DNA from: Pseudomonadota bacterium
GTDB taxonomy: Bacteria > Pseudomonadota > Gammaproteobacteria > Burkholderiales > Rhodocyclaceae
Length of the DNA stretch: 64,000 nucleotides
Assembly: GCA_018241665.1 (NCBI GenBank)
Contig: JAFEDK010000007.1
Coordinates: forward strand, 186,001 to 250,000
Direction of reading: 5' to 3'
A model generated the notes under the pieces. That model saw only the letters and a program-made list of their open reading frames with translations, searched no databases and had not been told where the DNA came from. Positions 9,914 to 19,236 of this stretch are shown piece by piece (position 1 is the stretch's first letter; each line of letters opens with the position of its first letter). Position numbers and translations under genes: made by a program.

Positions 9914-10597
9914 ATGAAGATACTGATCGTCGAAGACGAGGCGAAAACCGGGAGCTATCTCAAGCAAGGGTTGGCCGAGGCCGGGTTTTCGGTCGACCTC
10001 GTGCGGGATGGCATGGACGGCGTGCATGCCGGGCTGACCGAAGCCTATGACCTGGTCGTGCTGGACGTGATGCTGCCCGGCCTCGACGGTTGGCAGGTTT
10101 TGCAGACCCTGCGTCGGGCTGGCAAGGAGATCCCGGTGCTGTTCCTCACCGCACGGGACAGCGTGGACGACCGGGTCAAGGGGCTGGAGCTGGGCGCCGA
10201 CGACTATCTGGTCAAGCCTTTCGCCTTTTCCGAATTGCTGGCCCGGGTGCGCACGCTGCTGCGGCGAGGGACCCGCAACAAGGAAGCCGATGTATTGCAG
10301 GTCGCCGATCTGGAGCTTGACCTGCTGCGCCGCCGGGTATCCCGCGCCGGCCAGCGCATCGACCTGACCGCCAAGGAGTTTGCGCTGCTCGAACTGCTGC
10401 TGCGCCGCCGTGGCGAGGTTCTGCCCCGGTCCCTGATCGCCTCCCAGGTCTGGGACATGAACTTCGACAGTGACACCAATGTGATCGAGGTGGCGGTGCG
10501 CCGCCTGCGCGCCAAGATCGACGACGATTTCGAGCCCAAGCTGATCCGGACCGTACGCGGCATGGGTTACGTGCTGGACGAACAGGACACGCCGTGA
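9914..10597 (+). CDS. OmpR-family heavy-metal response regulator (CusR/CopR-like)
   Basis: A 227-residue response regulator starting [20 protein letters not shown]. The receiver has the acidic pocket EDE, the phospho-acceptor in [12 protein letters not shown] and the KPF lysine in [10 protein letters not shown]. The C-terminal winged helix includes [10 protein letters not shown] and [10 protein letters not shown]. Sequence style matches the CusR/CopR/IrlR heavy-metal group. Frames extending further upstream lack a good start; the ATG at 9914 follows AAGGGA. Its stop overlaps the GTG of the kinase (GTGA, 10594-10597), so the two are translationally coupled. Copper or silver response is inferred from the adjacent copA. 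Confidence 0.88.
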   Translation: MKILIVEDEAKTGSYLKQGLAEAGFSVDLVRDGMDGVHAGLTEAYDLVVLDVMLPGLDGWQVLQTLRRAGKEIPVLFLTARDSVDDRVKGLELGADDYLVKPFAFSELLARVRTLLRRGTRNKEADVLQVADLELDLLRRRVSRAGQRIDLTAKEFALLELLLRRRGEVLPRSLIASQVWDMNFDSDTNVIEVAVRRLRAKIDDDFEPKLIRTVRGMGYVLDEQDTP

Positions 10598-11985
10598 TCC
10601 GCCGCCACTCCCTGACTTTCCGGCTGACCCTGCTGTTCGCGCTGGCCGCCACCGCGGTGCTGCTGGTATTGGGCTTCATCGTGAAGGCTTCGGTGGAGCA
10701 GCATTTCCAGGAGCAGGACATGACCCTGCTGGAAGGCAAGCTGGAGCTGATCCGCCATGCGCTCGAGCGGGTGCATAGCCCTGACGACCTGGACACGCTG
10801 GTGCAGCAGATGGATGACGCGCTGATCGGTCACCACGGTCTGGCCGTCGCGGTGACCGGCACGGACGGCCGCACCCTGTTTGCGACCCGCGACAGCCCCT
10901 TTCCGCAGGTGTTGCTAGAGCGGGTCGGCAAACCTGACGCCGGCCAGCCCTACGTGTGGGATGCGCCTGATGGCACCCCGTTCCGCGGCATCGTTGGCAC
11001 CCTGCCCAGTGGCATCAAGGGTACGCCGCCGGCGATAGTCGCGGTGGCGACGGACATCTCCCACCACCGGCATTTCATGGCCGCCTTCCTGCACAGCCTG
11101 TGGCTGGTGGTCCTGGGGGGCAGCATTGCGACCGGGTTGCTTGGCTGGATCGTCGCCCGTCGTGGCCTGGCGCCGTTGCGGGAAATGGGCGTGCTGGCGG
11201 CCCAGGTCAGCGCCCGCAGCCTCGATCGGCGACTGCCGGCGGAGGCGGTCCCCGTCGAACTGGCAGAGCTGGCCCGTTCCCTCAATGACATGCTGGGCCG
11301 GCTGGAGGAGTCGTTCCGGCGCTTGTCCGATTTCTCCTCCGACCTGGCCCACGAACTGCGCACGCCAGTCAGCAACCTGATGACCCAGACCCAGGTGGCC
11401 CTGAGCCGGACGCGTACGGCTGACGAATATCGTGAGGTACTGGAGTCCAACGCGGAAGAGTTCGAGCGCCTCTCCCGGATGGTCAGTGACATGCTCTTCC
11501 TCGCCAAGGCAGACAACGGGCTGATCGTGCCGGCCCGCGAAACCTTCGAACTGGCGGATGAAGTCGGCGCGCTGTTCGATTTCTACGGCGCCGTGGCCGA
11601 CGAGAGCCACGTGGTGCTGCGCCTGCAAGGGCGGGGCAGGGCCGCGGGCGACCGCCTGATGCTGCGCCGGGCCCTCGGTAACCTGTTGTCGAACGCGCTG
11701 CGTCACACGCCGGAGGGGGGCCGCGTGGACGTGAAGATCGACGTCACCCCGGACGGAATGACCCGCCTTGCCGTCGAGAACAGTGGGGAGCCGATTCCAG
11801 CCGAGCATCTACCGCGCCTGTTCGACCGTTTCTACCGGGCCGATCCATCCCGCCACAATTCCGGCGACGGCGCCGGCCTGGGGCTCGCGATCACCCGTTC
11901 CATCATCCAGGCCCATGGGGGAGAGATCCGCGCCATGGCCGTTTCCCACGGCAACGTCTTCGAGTTCACGCTTCCGCCCGCTTAG
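10594..11985 (+). CDS. Heavy-metal sensor histidine kinase (CusS/CopS family)
   Basis: A 463-residue kinase. The first transmembrane segment lies at ~8-32, followed by a periplasmic sensor domain of ~135 residues, a second transmembrane segment (~168-190), a HAMP-like linker, HisKA ([12 protein letters not shown]) and HATPase_c ([24 protein letters not shown]). Just before TM2 the periplasmic domain has HHRHF, a His/Phe cluster of the kind that binds Cu(I)/Ag(I) in CusS-type sensors. The GTG start overlaps the regulator stop. It probably senses periplasmic copper, complementing cytoplasmic sensing by CueR. No efflux-pump (cusCBA) genes are seen in the window. Confidence 0.88.
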   Translation: MIRRHSLTFRLTLLFALAATAVLLVLGFIVKASVEQHFQEQDMTLLEGKLELIRHALERVHSPDDLDTLVQQMDDALIGHHGLAVAVTGTDGRTLFATRDSPFPQVLLERVGKPDAGQPYVWDAPDGTPFRGIVGTLPSGIKGTPPAIVAVATDISHHRHFMAAFLHSLWLVVLGGSIATGLLGWIVARRGLAPLREMGVLAAQVSARSLDRRLPAEAVPVELAELARSLNDMLGRLEESFRRLSDFSSDLAHELRTPVSNLMTQTQVALSRTRTADEYREVLESNAEEFERLSRMVSDMLFLAKADNGLIVPARETFELADEVGALFDFYGAVADESHVVLRLQGRGRAAGDRLMLRRALGNLLSNALRHTPEGGRVDVKIDVTPDGMTRLAVENSGEPIPAEHLPRLFDRFYRADPSRHNSGDGAGLGLAITRSIIQAHGGEIRAMAVSHGNVFEFTLPPA

Positions 11986-12047
11986 GTTCGCGAATTCCGG
12001 GCGGCTTCAATTATCCTGCACGCACTTTAAGAGCACGGAGTCTGGAA

Positions 12048-12740
12048 GTGGCAGAGGCGAAAGCTGGCGAAAGCCAGAGTATGGATACCCGCGAACGCAT
12101 TCTCGATGCCGCCGAGCGCCTGTTCATGGCCAACGGCTATGAAGGCACGTCGATGCGCCAGATCACCGGTGACGCAGGAGTCAATCTGGCGGCGGTGAAT
12201 TACCACTTCGGCTCCAAGGAATCCCTGATGCAGGAGGTCTTCCGCCGACGCCTCGACTGGTTGAACGAGGAGCGCATGCGCATCCTGGACGGGCTGGAAC
12301 GGGATGCCGCCGGCAAGCCGCTGAAGCCGTCGCAGATCGTGGACGGCTTCTTCGGAACGCTGCTGCGTCTGGCGGACAACGAGGCACGGGGCGGCATGAC
12401 CTTCCTGCGTTTGCTTGGACGAACGCTGACCGAGCCTTCCGAGTTCATTCACAGCTTTCTCGCCCAGGAGTACCGCGCCGTCATCGAGCGTTACAAGGCT
12501 GCCCTGTTCAAGGCGCTGCCCGATGTCCCCAGGGCGGAGATCGTCTGGCGTTTCCATTTCATGCTCGGCGCCACCTCGTACGCAATTGCCGGCATCGACG
12601 CGCTACGCATCGTGACGGACTGGCAGATCGAGGACGAAACGGAGACGAACCAGCTCGACCGCCTGCTGCCGCGTCTGATGTCCTTCCTGCTTGGCGGTTT
12701 GCGCGCACCACTGCCACAGTTCGAGAGCAGCGGGGGCTGA
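12048..12740 (+). CDS. TetR-family regulator, likely controlling the adjacent fatty-acid genes
   Basis: A 230-residue regulator. The N-terminal TetR HTH runs TRERILDAAERLFMANGYEG to AAVNYHFGSKESL, and the ligand-binding domain follows. The GTG at 12048 is chosen for its CGGAG Shine-Dalgarno; an ATG at 12081 gives a shorter alternative. It sits directly before, and on the same strand as, the fadL-fadD cluster. Three similar palindromes lie upstream of genes in that cluster. PsrA and FadP are TetR-family repressors of fatty-acid degradation in proteobacteria, with acyl-CoA or fatty acids as inducers; assignment to that role is inference from context and operators. No copy of the palindrome was seen before its own start. 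Confidence 0.8.
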   Translation: MAEAKAGESQSMDTRERILDAAERLFMANGYEGTSMRQITGDAGVNLAAVNYHFGSKESLMQEVFRRRLDWLNEERMRILDGLERDAAGKPLKPSQIVDGFFGTLLRLADNEARGGMTFLRLLGRTLTEPSEFIHSFLAQEYRAVIERYKAALFKALPDVPRAEIVWRFHFMLGATSYAIAGIDALRIVTDWQIEDETETNQLDRLLPRLMSFLLGGLRAPLPQFESSGG

Positions 12741-12930
12741 AGCCGCGCCGGTGGGCTGATGGTCCATCCGGCCGATGGCGGGCTGCGACCTGCCCGCTCC
12801 AGGGAAATTGCATTGGATGCTGCGATTCACCCTCGATACCGATCGCGCTACCCGTTGCCTTGGGTCGTCGTGGCCTGCGCAACGAAGGGCTCAAAAAAGT
12901 GCTTGCCCGGGTGAAGCCTTCTCTTTATTA

Positions 12931-12946
12931 TCAAACGAACGTTTGA
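12931..12946. promoter_or_regulatory. TetR-type operator 1 upstream of fadL
   Basis: Perfect 16-base palindrome TCAAACGAACGTTTGA, about 130 bases upstream of fadL in the 333-base gap after the TetR gene. It shares the core AAACGAWCGTTT with the site at 13006 and, with one mismatch, with the site at 21989. The remainder of the gap (12741-12930 and 12947-13005) holds no gene I can support. Confidence 0.7.
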
Positions 12947-13005
12947 ACAAAGCGATTCTTGGGATTGGATTGCAATCGAGACCGCTTTTTTTTGCGTTAC
13001 ATACA

Positions 13006-13017
13006 AAACGATCGTTT
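13006..13017. promoter_or_regulatory. TetR-type operator 2 upstream of fadL
   Basis: Perfect 12-base palindrome AAACGATCGTTT, 75 bases downstream of operator 1 (about seven helical turns) and 56 bases before the fadL start. Two sites in helical phase are typical of cooperative repression. The identity of the binding protein is inferred from the adjacent TetR gene. Confidence 0.65.
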
Positions 13018-13073
13018 GTTCATTTCTGGCCGGCGATCCCGACAACTACAGAACTACAAGAGGAGACATGCTT

Positions 13074-14369
13074 ATGAGAAACATGAAGGGGCCGTCCGTG
13101 ATCCCGCTCGTACTGTCTACGCTGGCCTTTTCGGGCTCGGCGACGGCAGCGGGTTTCCAGTTGATGGAACAGAACGGCTCTGGTCTCGGAACGGCGTATG
13201 CCGGCCAGGCGGCGGTTGCGGAGGACGCCAGTACGATCTATTTCAATCCGGCCGGCATGAGCTATCTGGTGGGTACGCACAGTTTCAGCGTCGTCGGTAC
13301 GCTGATCAGCCGGAGTACCCGTTTTACGGACCAGGGGACGACGCCGATGCCGGTCATCAATCCGCGGACGGGGGCGCCTACCGGTTCGTTTCACCCGGTC
13401 GGAGGTGATGGTGGAGACGGAGGCGGAGCGCACGCCATCCCCGCGCTCTATTACGCCTATGCCTTGTCGCCGGACTGGCGGCTCGGTCTCGGAATAGGGC
13501 CGACCTTCGCCGACGAGACGGAATACGACAGCACCTTCGTCGGACGCTTCTCCGGCCAGAAAACCCGTATCCGCCACATCAACGTCAATCCTTCAGTCGC
13601 CTACCGGGTCAATGAGCGCTTGTCGCTCGGTGCCGGCGTCAACTATGTCGACAGCAAGATCGAATTCACGCAAGCCACGCCTTACGTCGGCGCGCCACTC
13701 GGGCACCTAAAGGGCGATGGCCGGGCCTGGGGCTACAACTTAGGTCTGATGTACCAGCTTGACCCGGCCACCCGGCTGGGCGTGAGCTACCGTTCCAAGG
13801 TCAAGGTCGATCTGGACGGAACGCAGACCGTGCCGGGCCTGATCGACCGGGCTATCACCGCTTCCATCGAAACACCGGACACCTTGTCGATTGCCCTCCA
13901 GCACAAGCTCAACGAGCGTTGGACGCTGCTCGGCGATTACTCCTGGACCGGCTGGAGCAGCCTCCAGGCACTGGAACCCAAGGTAGCCGCCAGCGGTGCC
14001 GCGGCCACGGCACCGCTCCGTTACAACTTCAAGGACACCTGGCGAGTCGGTGTCGGCGCCACCTGGCAGTACAACCAGGACTGGAAGCTGCGCGCCGGTA
14101 CCGCCTTCGACAAGAACGCGATTCCCGACGACGCCAGCCGCACGATGACCGTGCCCGACGCGGACCGCATCTGGCTGGCCTTTGGCGCCAAGTGGGCCGT
14201 CGCGCCCAATACCAGCCTGGATTTCGGCTACGCCCACCTGTTCCTCAAGGACACCCACACCGCGCGGGCGGTCACGAACACGGCCGAGACGGTGACCCTG
14301 CAGACCGTGCGGGGCAAGTTCGAAAACAGCGTCGATCTGCTGTCCGTCCAGTTGAACTACGCCTTCTGA
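13074..14369 (+). CDS. fadL: FadL/OmpP1 long-chain fatty-acid outer-membrane transporter
   Basis: A 431-residue outer-membrane beta-barrel of the FadL/TodX family, which admits long-chain fatty acids or other hydrophobic compounds. It has a signal peptide (cleavage near ATAAG), then the family N terminus GFQLMEQNGSGLGTAYAG and AAVAEDASTIYFNPAGM, and it ends with an aromatic-rich strand, LLSVQLNYAF, as barrels do. Two in-frame ATGs exist; 13074 is preferred over 13068 because AGGAGA (13061-13066) is optimally spaced for it. Two TetR-type operators lie upstream. It heads the beta-oxidation cluster, which supports a fatty-acid role over an aromatic one. Confidence 0.9.
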   Translation: MRNMKGPSVIPLVLSTLAFSGSATAAGFQLMEQNGSGLGTAYAGQAAVAEDASTIYFNPAGMSYLVGTHSFSVVGTLISRSTRFTDQGTTPMPVINPRTGAPTGSFHPVGGDGGDGGGAHAIPALYYAYALSPDWRLGLGIGPTFADETEYDSTFVGRFSGQKTRIRHINVNPSVAYRVNERLSLGAGVNYVDSKIEFTQATPYVGAPLGHLKGDGRAWGYNLGLMYQLDPATRLGVSYRSKVKVDLDGTQTVPGLIDRAITASIETPDTLSIALQHKLNERWTLLGDYSWTGWSSLQALEPKVAASGAAATAPLRYNFKDTWRVGVGATWQYNQDWKLRAGTAFDKNAIPDDASRTMTVPDADRIWLAFGAKWAVAPNTSLDFGYAHLFLKDTHTARAVTNTAETVTLQTVRGKFENSVDLLSVQLNYAF

Positions 14370-14427
14370 TGCATTGCCTGCAGCATTACCCTGATTGCAT
14401 AATCAATACCCTCAAAGGAGACAAGCC

Positions 14428-16827
14428 TTGAACAAGCTGATCGTAAGAAAGGCGGCGGTCCTCGGCGCTGGGGTGATGGGCGCGCAGATCGCTGCCCACC
14501 TCGCCAACGCCGACGTGCCCGTCGTGTTGTTCGACCTGCCTTCCAAGGACGGCGACAAGAACGCGGTCGTAAAGAAGGCCCTCAACGGTCTGAAAAAGCT
14601 CGACCCGGCGCCGCTGGCGAGCAAGGACACGCTGCGCTTCATCGACGCCGCCAACTACGAAGAGCACCTGCCGCTGCTCGCCGACTGCGACCTGATCATC
14701 GAGGCGATTGCCGAGCGCATGGACTGGAAGCACGATCTCTACGCGAAGATCAGCCCCTTCCTGGCACCGCACGCGGTGATCGCGTCGAACACCTCCGGCC
14801 TGTCGATGAACGCGCTGGAGCAGGGCCTGCCAGAGGCGCTGCGCCCGCGCTTCTGCGGTGTGCACTTCTTCAACCCGCCGCGCTACATGCATCTGGTGGA
14901 GCTCATCGCCACGCAGCGCACCGATACGGCGCTGCTCGACGCGCTGGAAACCTGGCTCACGTCCCGCCTCGGCAAAGGCGTCATCCGCGCGCTGGATACA
15001 CCGAACTTCGTCGCCAACCGCATCGGCGTCTTCTCCATCCTGGCGGTGATGCACCATACCCAGGCCTTCGGCCTCGGCTTCGACGAAGTCGATGCGCTGA
15101 CTGGCCCGAAGATTGGCCGGCCGAAGAGCGCCACCTACCGCACCGCCGACGTGGTCGGTCTGGACACGCTGGCCCACGTCATCAAGACGATGCAGGACAC
15201 GCTGCCCGACGACCCCTGGCATGCGCACTTCACCACGCCTGCCTGGCTGGCGCGGCTGATCGAGCAGGGCGCCCTCGGGCAGAAAACCCGCGGCGGCATC
15301 TTCCGCAAGCAGGGCAAGGAGATCCAGGTCTTCGACCTGGCCGAGCAGGGCTATCGGCCGTCCTCCGGTGAAATCGCCGACGAGGTTGCTGCAATCCTCA
15401 AGATCCGGAATCCGGCCGAGAAATTCGCCGCGCTGCGGGCGTCGCCGCATCCCCACGCGCAATTCCTGTGGGCGATCTTCCGCGACATCTTCCACTACGC
15501 CGCCGTGCAACTCGAGAACGTAGCCGATAACGCCCGCGACCTCGACCTGGCCATGCGCTGGGGCTTCGGCTGGGCGCAAGGCCCGTTCGAAACCTGGCAG
15601 GCAGCCGGCTGGTCAGCCATCGCCGACGCGGTGGCCGCCGACATCGCGGCCGGCAAGGCGATGAGCGCTGTGCCGCTGCCGGCCTGGGCGCTGGAAGCCG
15701 GCCGCACTGGCGTGCATACGCCGGAAGGTTCCTGGTCGGCCCGCCGCAATGCCTACGTGCCGCGTTCCGACCTACCGGTTTACCACCGCCAGCTCTTCCC
15801 CGAGCGGGTGCTTGGCGAAAACGCGGCGCTGCCGGAACAGTCCGGCGAGACCCTGTACGAGAACGACGGCGTCCGCTTGTGGCGCCTGCCCGCGGTCGAT
15901 GCCGCCATCGGAATCGTGTCGATCAAGTCGAAGATGCACACCATCGGCAACGAGGTGCTGGACGGCGTCATCGCCGCGGTGCGCCAGGCGGAGCGCACAC
16001 TCGACGGCCTCGTCGTCTGGCACGAGGCGCCGTTCGCCGTCGGGGCCAATCTGCAGCAGGTGGCGGAAGCCATCGGCGCCGGCCGCTTCGACGTGCTGGA
16101 GGCGACCGTCGAGAAGTTCCAGCGTGCCTCGCAGGCGCTGAAGTACGCGCAGGTTCCGGTTGTCGCTGCCGTGCAGGGCATGGCGCTCGGCGGCGGTTGT
16201 GAGTTCGTCATGCATGCGGGCAAGCGCGTGCTGGCGCTGGAAAGCTATGTGGGCCTGGTGGAGGCCGGTGTCGGCCTGATCCCGGCCGGCGGTGGCTGCA
16301 AGGAGTTCGCGGTGCGCGCGGCCGAGCTGGCCGCCCAGTCGGCGACGCCGACGGAGGTCTTCAACTTCCTGCAACCGGTGTTCCAGACCATCGCGATGGC
16401 CAAGGTCGCCAAGAGCGCACAGGAAGCCATCGATTACGGTTTCGCCCGGCCGTCGGACACCATTCTGTTCAACGCCCGCGAACTGCTGTGGGTGGCCATC
16501 CGTGAAGCCCGCGCGCTGGCCGATGCCGGTCATGCGCCGCCTCAGCGAGCACGCGGCATTCCGGTCGCCGGCAAGAACGGCATCGCCACCTTCGAGATGA
16601 TGCTGGTGAACATGAAGGAGGGCGGGATGATCTCCGCCCACGACTACAAGGTGGCCAAGGCCGCCGCCACCGCCCTGTGCGGCGGCGAGGTGGAAAGCGG
16701 CAGCCTGGTGGACGAGGAATGGCTGCTCACCGTCGAGCGCCGCCTGTTCGTCGAACTGCTGAAAGATCCCCTCACGCAGGCCCGCATCCAGCACATGCTG
16801 GAAACCGGCAAGCCGCTGCGCAACTGA
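14428..16827 (+). CDS. 3-hydroxyacyl-CoA dehydrogenase / enoyl-CoA hydratase (FadN-type fusion)
   Basis: A bifunctional beta-oxidation protein of 799 residues. Domain order is NAD-binding 3-hydroxyacyl-CoA dehydrogenase (~10-190; VLGAGVMGAQIAAHL), C-terminal dehydrogenase domain (~195-290), a second partial copy (~355-410) and then the crotonase domain (~480-690; ALGGGCEF and GLVEAGVGLIPAGGG, with the two expected glutamates). This order is the reverse of E. coli FadB and matches Bacillus FadN. The TTG at 14428 follows AAGGAG at 14415-14420 and is a much better start than an upstream TTG at 14395. Thiolase follows after 21 bases, so this is probably a fadNA-like operon behind fadL. Confidence 0.92.
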   Translation: MNKLIVRKAAVLGAGVMGAQIAAHLANADVPVVLFDLPSKDGDKNAVVKKALNGLKKLDPAPLASKDTLRFIDAANYEEHLPLLADCDLIIEAIAERMDWKHDLYAKISPFLAPHAVIASNTSGLSMNALEQGLPEALRPRFCGVHFFNPPRYMHLVELIATQRTDTALLDALETWLTSRLGKGVIRALDTPNFVANRIGVFSILAVMHHTQAFGLGFDEVDALTGPKIGRPKSATYRTADVVGLDTLAHVIKTMQDTLPDDPWHAHFTTPAWLARLIEQGALGQKTRGGIFRKQGKEIQVFDLAEQGYRPSSGEIADEVAAILKIRNPAEKFAALRASPHPHAQFLWAIFRDIFHYAAVQLENVADNARDLDLAMRWGFGWAQGPFETWQAAGWSAIADAVAADIAAGKAMSAVPLPAWALEAGRTGVHTPEGSWSARRNAYVPRSDLPVYHRQLFPERVLGENAALPEQSGETLYENDGVRLWRLPAVDAAIGIVSIKSKMHTIGNEVLDGVIAAVRQAERTLDGLVVWHEAPFAVGANLQQVAEAIGAGRFDVLEATVEKFQRASQALKYAQVPVVAAVQGMALGGGCEFVMHAGKRVLALESYVGLVEAGVGLIPAGGGCKEFAVRAAELAAQSATPTEVFNFLQPVFQTIAMAKVAKSAQEAIDYGFARPSDTILFNARELLWVAIREARALADAGHAPPQRARGIPVAGKNGIATFEMMLVNMKEGGMISAHDYKVAKAAATALCGGEVESGSLVDEEWLLTVERRLFVELLKDPLTQARIQHMLETGKPLRN

Positions 16828-16848
16828 TCGGGCCAAGGAGACAAAGAC

Positions 16849-18048
16849 ATGAGTAAACAGATTCAAGACGCCTACATTGTCGCCGCGACCCGTCTGCCGG
16901 TGGCCAAGCGTAACGGCGCATTCCGCAATGTCCGCCCGGACGACATGCTGGCGGCAGTCCTCAAATCCGTCGTGGCCCAGGTGCCGGGCATCGATCCGGC
17001 CCTGATCGGCGACGTCATCGTCGGCTGCGCGATGCCGGAGGCGGAGCAGGGCATGAACGTCGCGCGCATCGGTCTGCTGCTGGCCGGGTTGCCAACCAGC
17101 GTGCCGGGGCTGACGATCAACCGCTTCTGCTCGTCCGGCGTGCAGGCGGTGGCCGACGCGGCCAACCAGATCCGCCTAGGCCTGGCCGACGTGATGATCG
17201 CCGCCGGCACCGAGTCGATGACGGTGATGCCGCAGATGATGGGCAACAAGATGTCGATGAACCCGGCGATCTTCGCCCACGAGGAAAACCTGGGTATCGC
17301 CTACGGCATGGGCCTCACCGCGGAAAAGGTCGCCCAGCAATGGAAGGTCGGCCGCGAGGCCCAGGACCAGTTCGCGCTGGCCTCCAACCAGAAGGCTTGC
17401 GCGGCGATCCTGGCTGGCCATTTCAACGACGAGACGACGCCTTACAGCTTCACCGAGCACGTCCCCGATCTGACGAGCGGACAGGTTCGTGCCCGTCAGC
17501 GCACCATCGAGGTGGACGAAGGCCCGCGCCAGGATGCCTCGCTGGAGAAGCTCGGCAAATTGAAGCCGGTGTTCAACGTGCGTGGCTCGGTCACTGCCGG
17601 CAATTCGTCGCAGATGTCGGATGGCGCCGGGGCGGTGATGCTGGTGTCGGAAAAGATCTTGCGGGAACACAATCTGACGCCGCTGGCGCGCTTCGCCGGC
17701 TACGCGGTGGCCGGCGTGGCGCCGGACATCATGGGCATCGGCCCGGTGGCGGCGATTCCGAAGGCGCTGGCCCAGGCCGGCATCCGCCAGGACGAGCTGG
17801 ACTGGATCGAGCTGAACGAGGCCTTCGCCGCCCAGTCGCTGGCCGTGATGCAGGAGCTCGGCCTCGATCCGGACAAGGTCAATCCGCTTGGTGGCGCCAT
17901 TGCCCTCGGACATCCTCTCGGCGCCACCGGTGCGATCCGCACCGCCACCGTGGTGCACGGCCTGCAACGCACCGGCGGCCGCTACGGCATGGTGACGATG
18001 TGCATCGGCACCGGCATGGGCGCCGCCGGCATCTTCGAGCGCGTGTGA
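16849..18048 (+). CDS. fadA: Acetyl-CoA C-acyltransferase (3-ketoacyl-CoA thiolase)
   Basis: A 399-residue thiolase performing the last beta-oxidation step, cleavage of 3-ketoacyl-CoA to acetyl-CoA. The acyl-enzyme cysteine is Cys94 in NRFCSSGVQ, the catalytic His is His355 in [14 protein letters not shown], and the proton-relay cysteine is Cys385 in [11 protein letters not shown]. Length is normal for the family. It starts 21 bases after the FadN-type protein behind AAGGAGA and probably forms a complex with it. A 7-base GC hairpin (CCCGCGC 18057-18063 with GCGCGGG 18078-18084) follows the stop and may trim or attenuate the transcript before the DUF4442 gene. Confidence 0.95.
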   Translation: MSKQIQDAYIVAATRLPVAKRNGAFRNVRPDDMLAAVLKSVVAQVPGIDPALIGDVIVGCAMPEAEQGMNVARIGLLLAGLPTSVPGLTINRFCSSGVQAVADAANQIRLGLADVMIAAGTESMTVMPQMMGNKMSMNPAIFAHEENLGIAYGMGLTAEKVAQQWKVGREAQDQFALASNQKACAAILAGHFNDETTPYSFTEHVPDLTSGQVRARQRTIEVDEGPRQDASLEKLGKLKPVFNVRGSVTAGNSSQMSDGAGAVMLVSEKILREHNLTPLARFAGYAVAGVAPDIMGIGPVAAIPKALAQAGIRQDELDWIELNEAFAAQSLAVMQELGLDPDKVNPLGGAIALGHPLGATGAIRTATVVHGLQRTGGRYGMVTMCIGTGMGAAGIFERV

Positions 18049-18129
18049 CGATGCGTCCCGCGCGCCTGCATCTGGGGGCGCGGGGGGCCTTACCACCTCC
18101 ATTCACGACCCATAAAAGAAGAACAGACC

Positions 18130-18642
18130 ATGAAGCCCGCCTGGCTCGCCAAACTCCCGCCCACGTGGCGTGCCCGCATGGTGCGCCTGGGCTTCAACCT
18201 GCACCCGGCCTTCCGTGGCACGGGCGGACGGGTCGTGCATGTGGGGCGGGACCTGCGCCACATCCGTATAGCGCTGCCCCTGTCGTGGAAGACCCGCAAC
18301 ATCGTCGGTTCGCTGTACGGCGGCTCGCTGTTCGCGATCACCGACGGGGCGCACCCGATGATGCTGATGGCGGCGTTGGGTGAGGGTTACATCGTGTGGG
18401 ACAAGGCGGCGAGCATCCGCTACCGCAAGCCGGGCTACACGACGCTGTACGCCGACTTCGTGCTGAGCCCCGAAGAGCTGGCCGATATCCGCGCCGCACT
18501 GGCGCAGCAGCCGGAGCTGGAGCGGACCTTCCAGGTTGAGCTGAAGGACGCGCAGGGCGTCGTGCATACGGTCGTGGAGCGCACCGTTTATATCGCCGAA
18601 AAGAATTTCTACCGGAAGAAATCCGCTGGAGGAGAGCAATGA
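18130..18642 (+). CDS. DUF4442 (hotdog-fold, thioesterase-like) protein
   Basis: A 170-residue protein matching DUF4442, a family predicted to adopt the hotdog fold of acyl-CoA thioesterases. Features include a basic N terminus, RNIVGSLYGGSLFAITDGAH at the position of the usual hotdog helix, and YRKPGYTTLYADF. No signal peptide, so cytosolic. It lies between thiolase and the chalcone-isomerase-fold gene, whose ATG overlaps its TGA (ATGA, 18639-18642), so the two are translationally coupled. Setting in a fatty-acid operon suggests acyl-CoA or acyl-ACP hydrolysis or binding, but activity is unproven for this family. Confidence 0.8.
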   Translation: MKPAWLAKLPPTWRARMVRLGFNLHPAFRGTGGRVVHVGRDLRHIRIALPLSWKTRNIVGSLYGGSLFAITDGAHPMMLMAALGEGYIVWDKAASIRYRKPGYTTLYADFVLSPEELADIRAALAQQPELERTFQVELKDAQGVVHTVVERTVYIAEKNFYRKKSAGGEQ

Positions 18643-19214
18643 GTCAATTTCATCGTTTCGCCGGGGCCGCCTTGCTGGCGGCCCTGCTGGCTTCGCCCGG
18701 GCTGTACGCCGCGGAAGTGGCCGGCGTGAAGATCGAAGAGCGGGCCCGCGTCGGCAACAGCGAGCTGGTGCTGAACGGCGCCGGCCTGCGCAGCAAACTG
18801 TTCATCAAGCTCTATGTCGGCGCCCTGTATGTGTCGCAGAAGAGCGGCACGGCCGCTGCACTGATCGACGCCACCGCGCCGCGCCGGATGAGCCTGCGCC
18901 TGCTGCGCGACATCAGCGCCGACACGCTGCATTCGGCGTTGGAGGAGGGGCTGGCCCACAACAACACGCCCGCCGAGCTGGAAGCCGTGAAGCCCCAATC
19001 CGAACAGTTCGGCAGCCTGATGCGCGGCCTCGGCAAGGTGCACGAGGGCGACAGCGTGGCCCTCGATTTCAGCGGCGATGGCGTGGCCTTGAGCGTCAAC
19101 GGCGAACTCCGCGGCAAGGTTGCCGGCGGCGCCTTCGCCAAAGCCTTGCTGAAGGTCTGGCTCGGCGACAAGCCGGCGGATACCGGGCTCAAGAAAGCGC
19201 TGCTCGGCAACTGA
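18639..19214 (+). CDS. Secreted chalcone-isomerase-fold protein
   Basis: A 191-residue protein with a clear signal peptide (cleavage near YAAEV) and a chalcone-isomerase-like core ([20 protein letters not shown], then [16 protein letters not shown]). Bacterial members of this fold are not flavonoid enzymes. Related plant CHI-fold proteins bind fatty acids, which fits the location between thiolase and FadD. The start overlaps the DUF4442 stop by four bases. A periplasmic fatty-acid carrier acting after FadL is a reasonable inference, not something the sequence shows. Confidence 0.8.
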   Translation: MSQFHRFAGAALLAALLASPGLYAAEVAGVKIEERARVGNSELVLNGAGLRSKLFIKLYVGALYVSQKSGTAAALIDATAPRRMSLRLLRDISADTLHSALEEGLAHNNTPAELEAVKPQSEQFGSLMRGLGKVHEGDSVALDFSGDGVALSVNGELRGKVAGGAFAKALLKVWLGDKPADTGLKKALLGN

Positions 19215-19236
19215 CCGGCCAGCCGAGGAGACAGAC

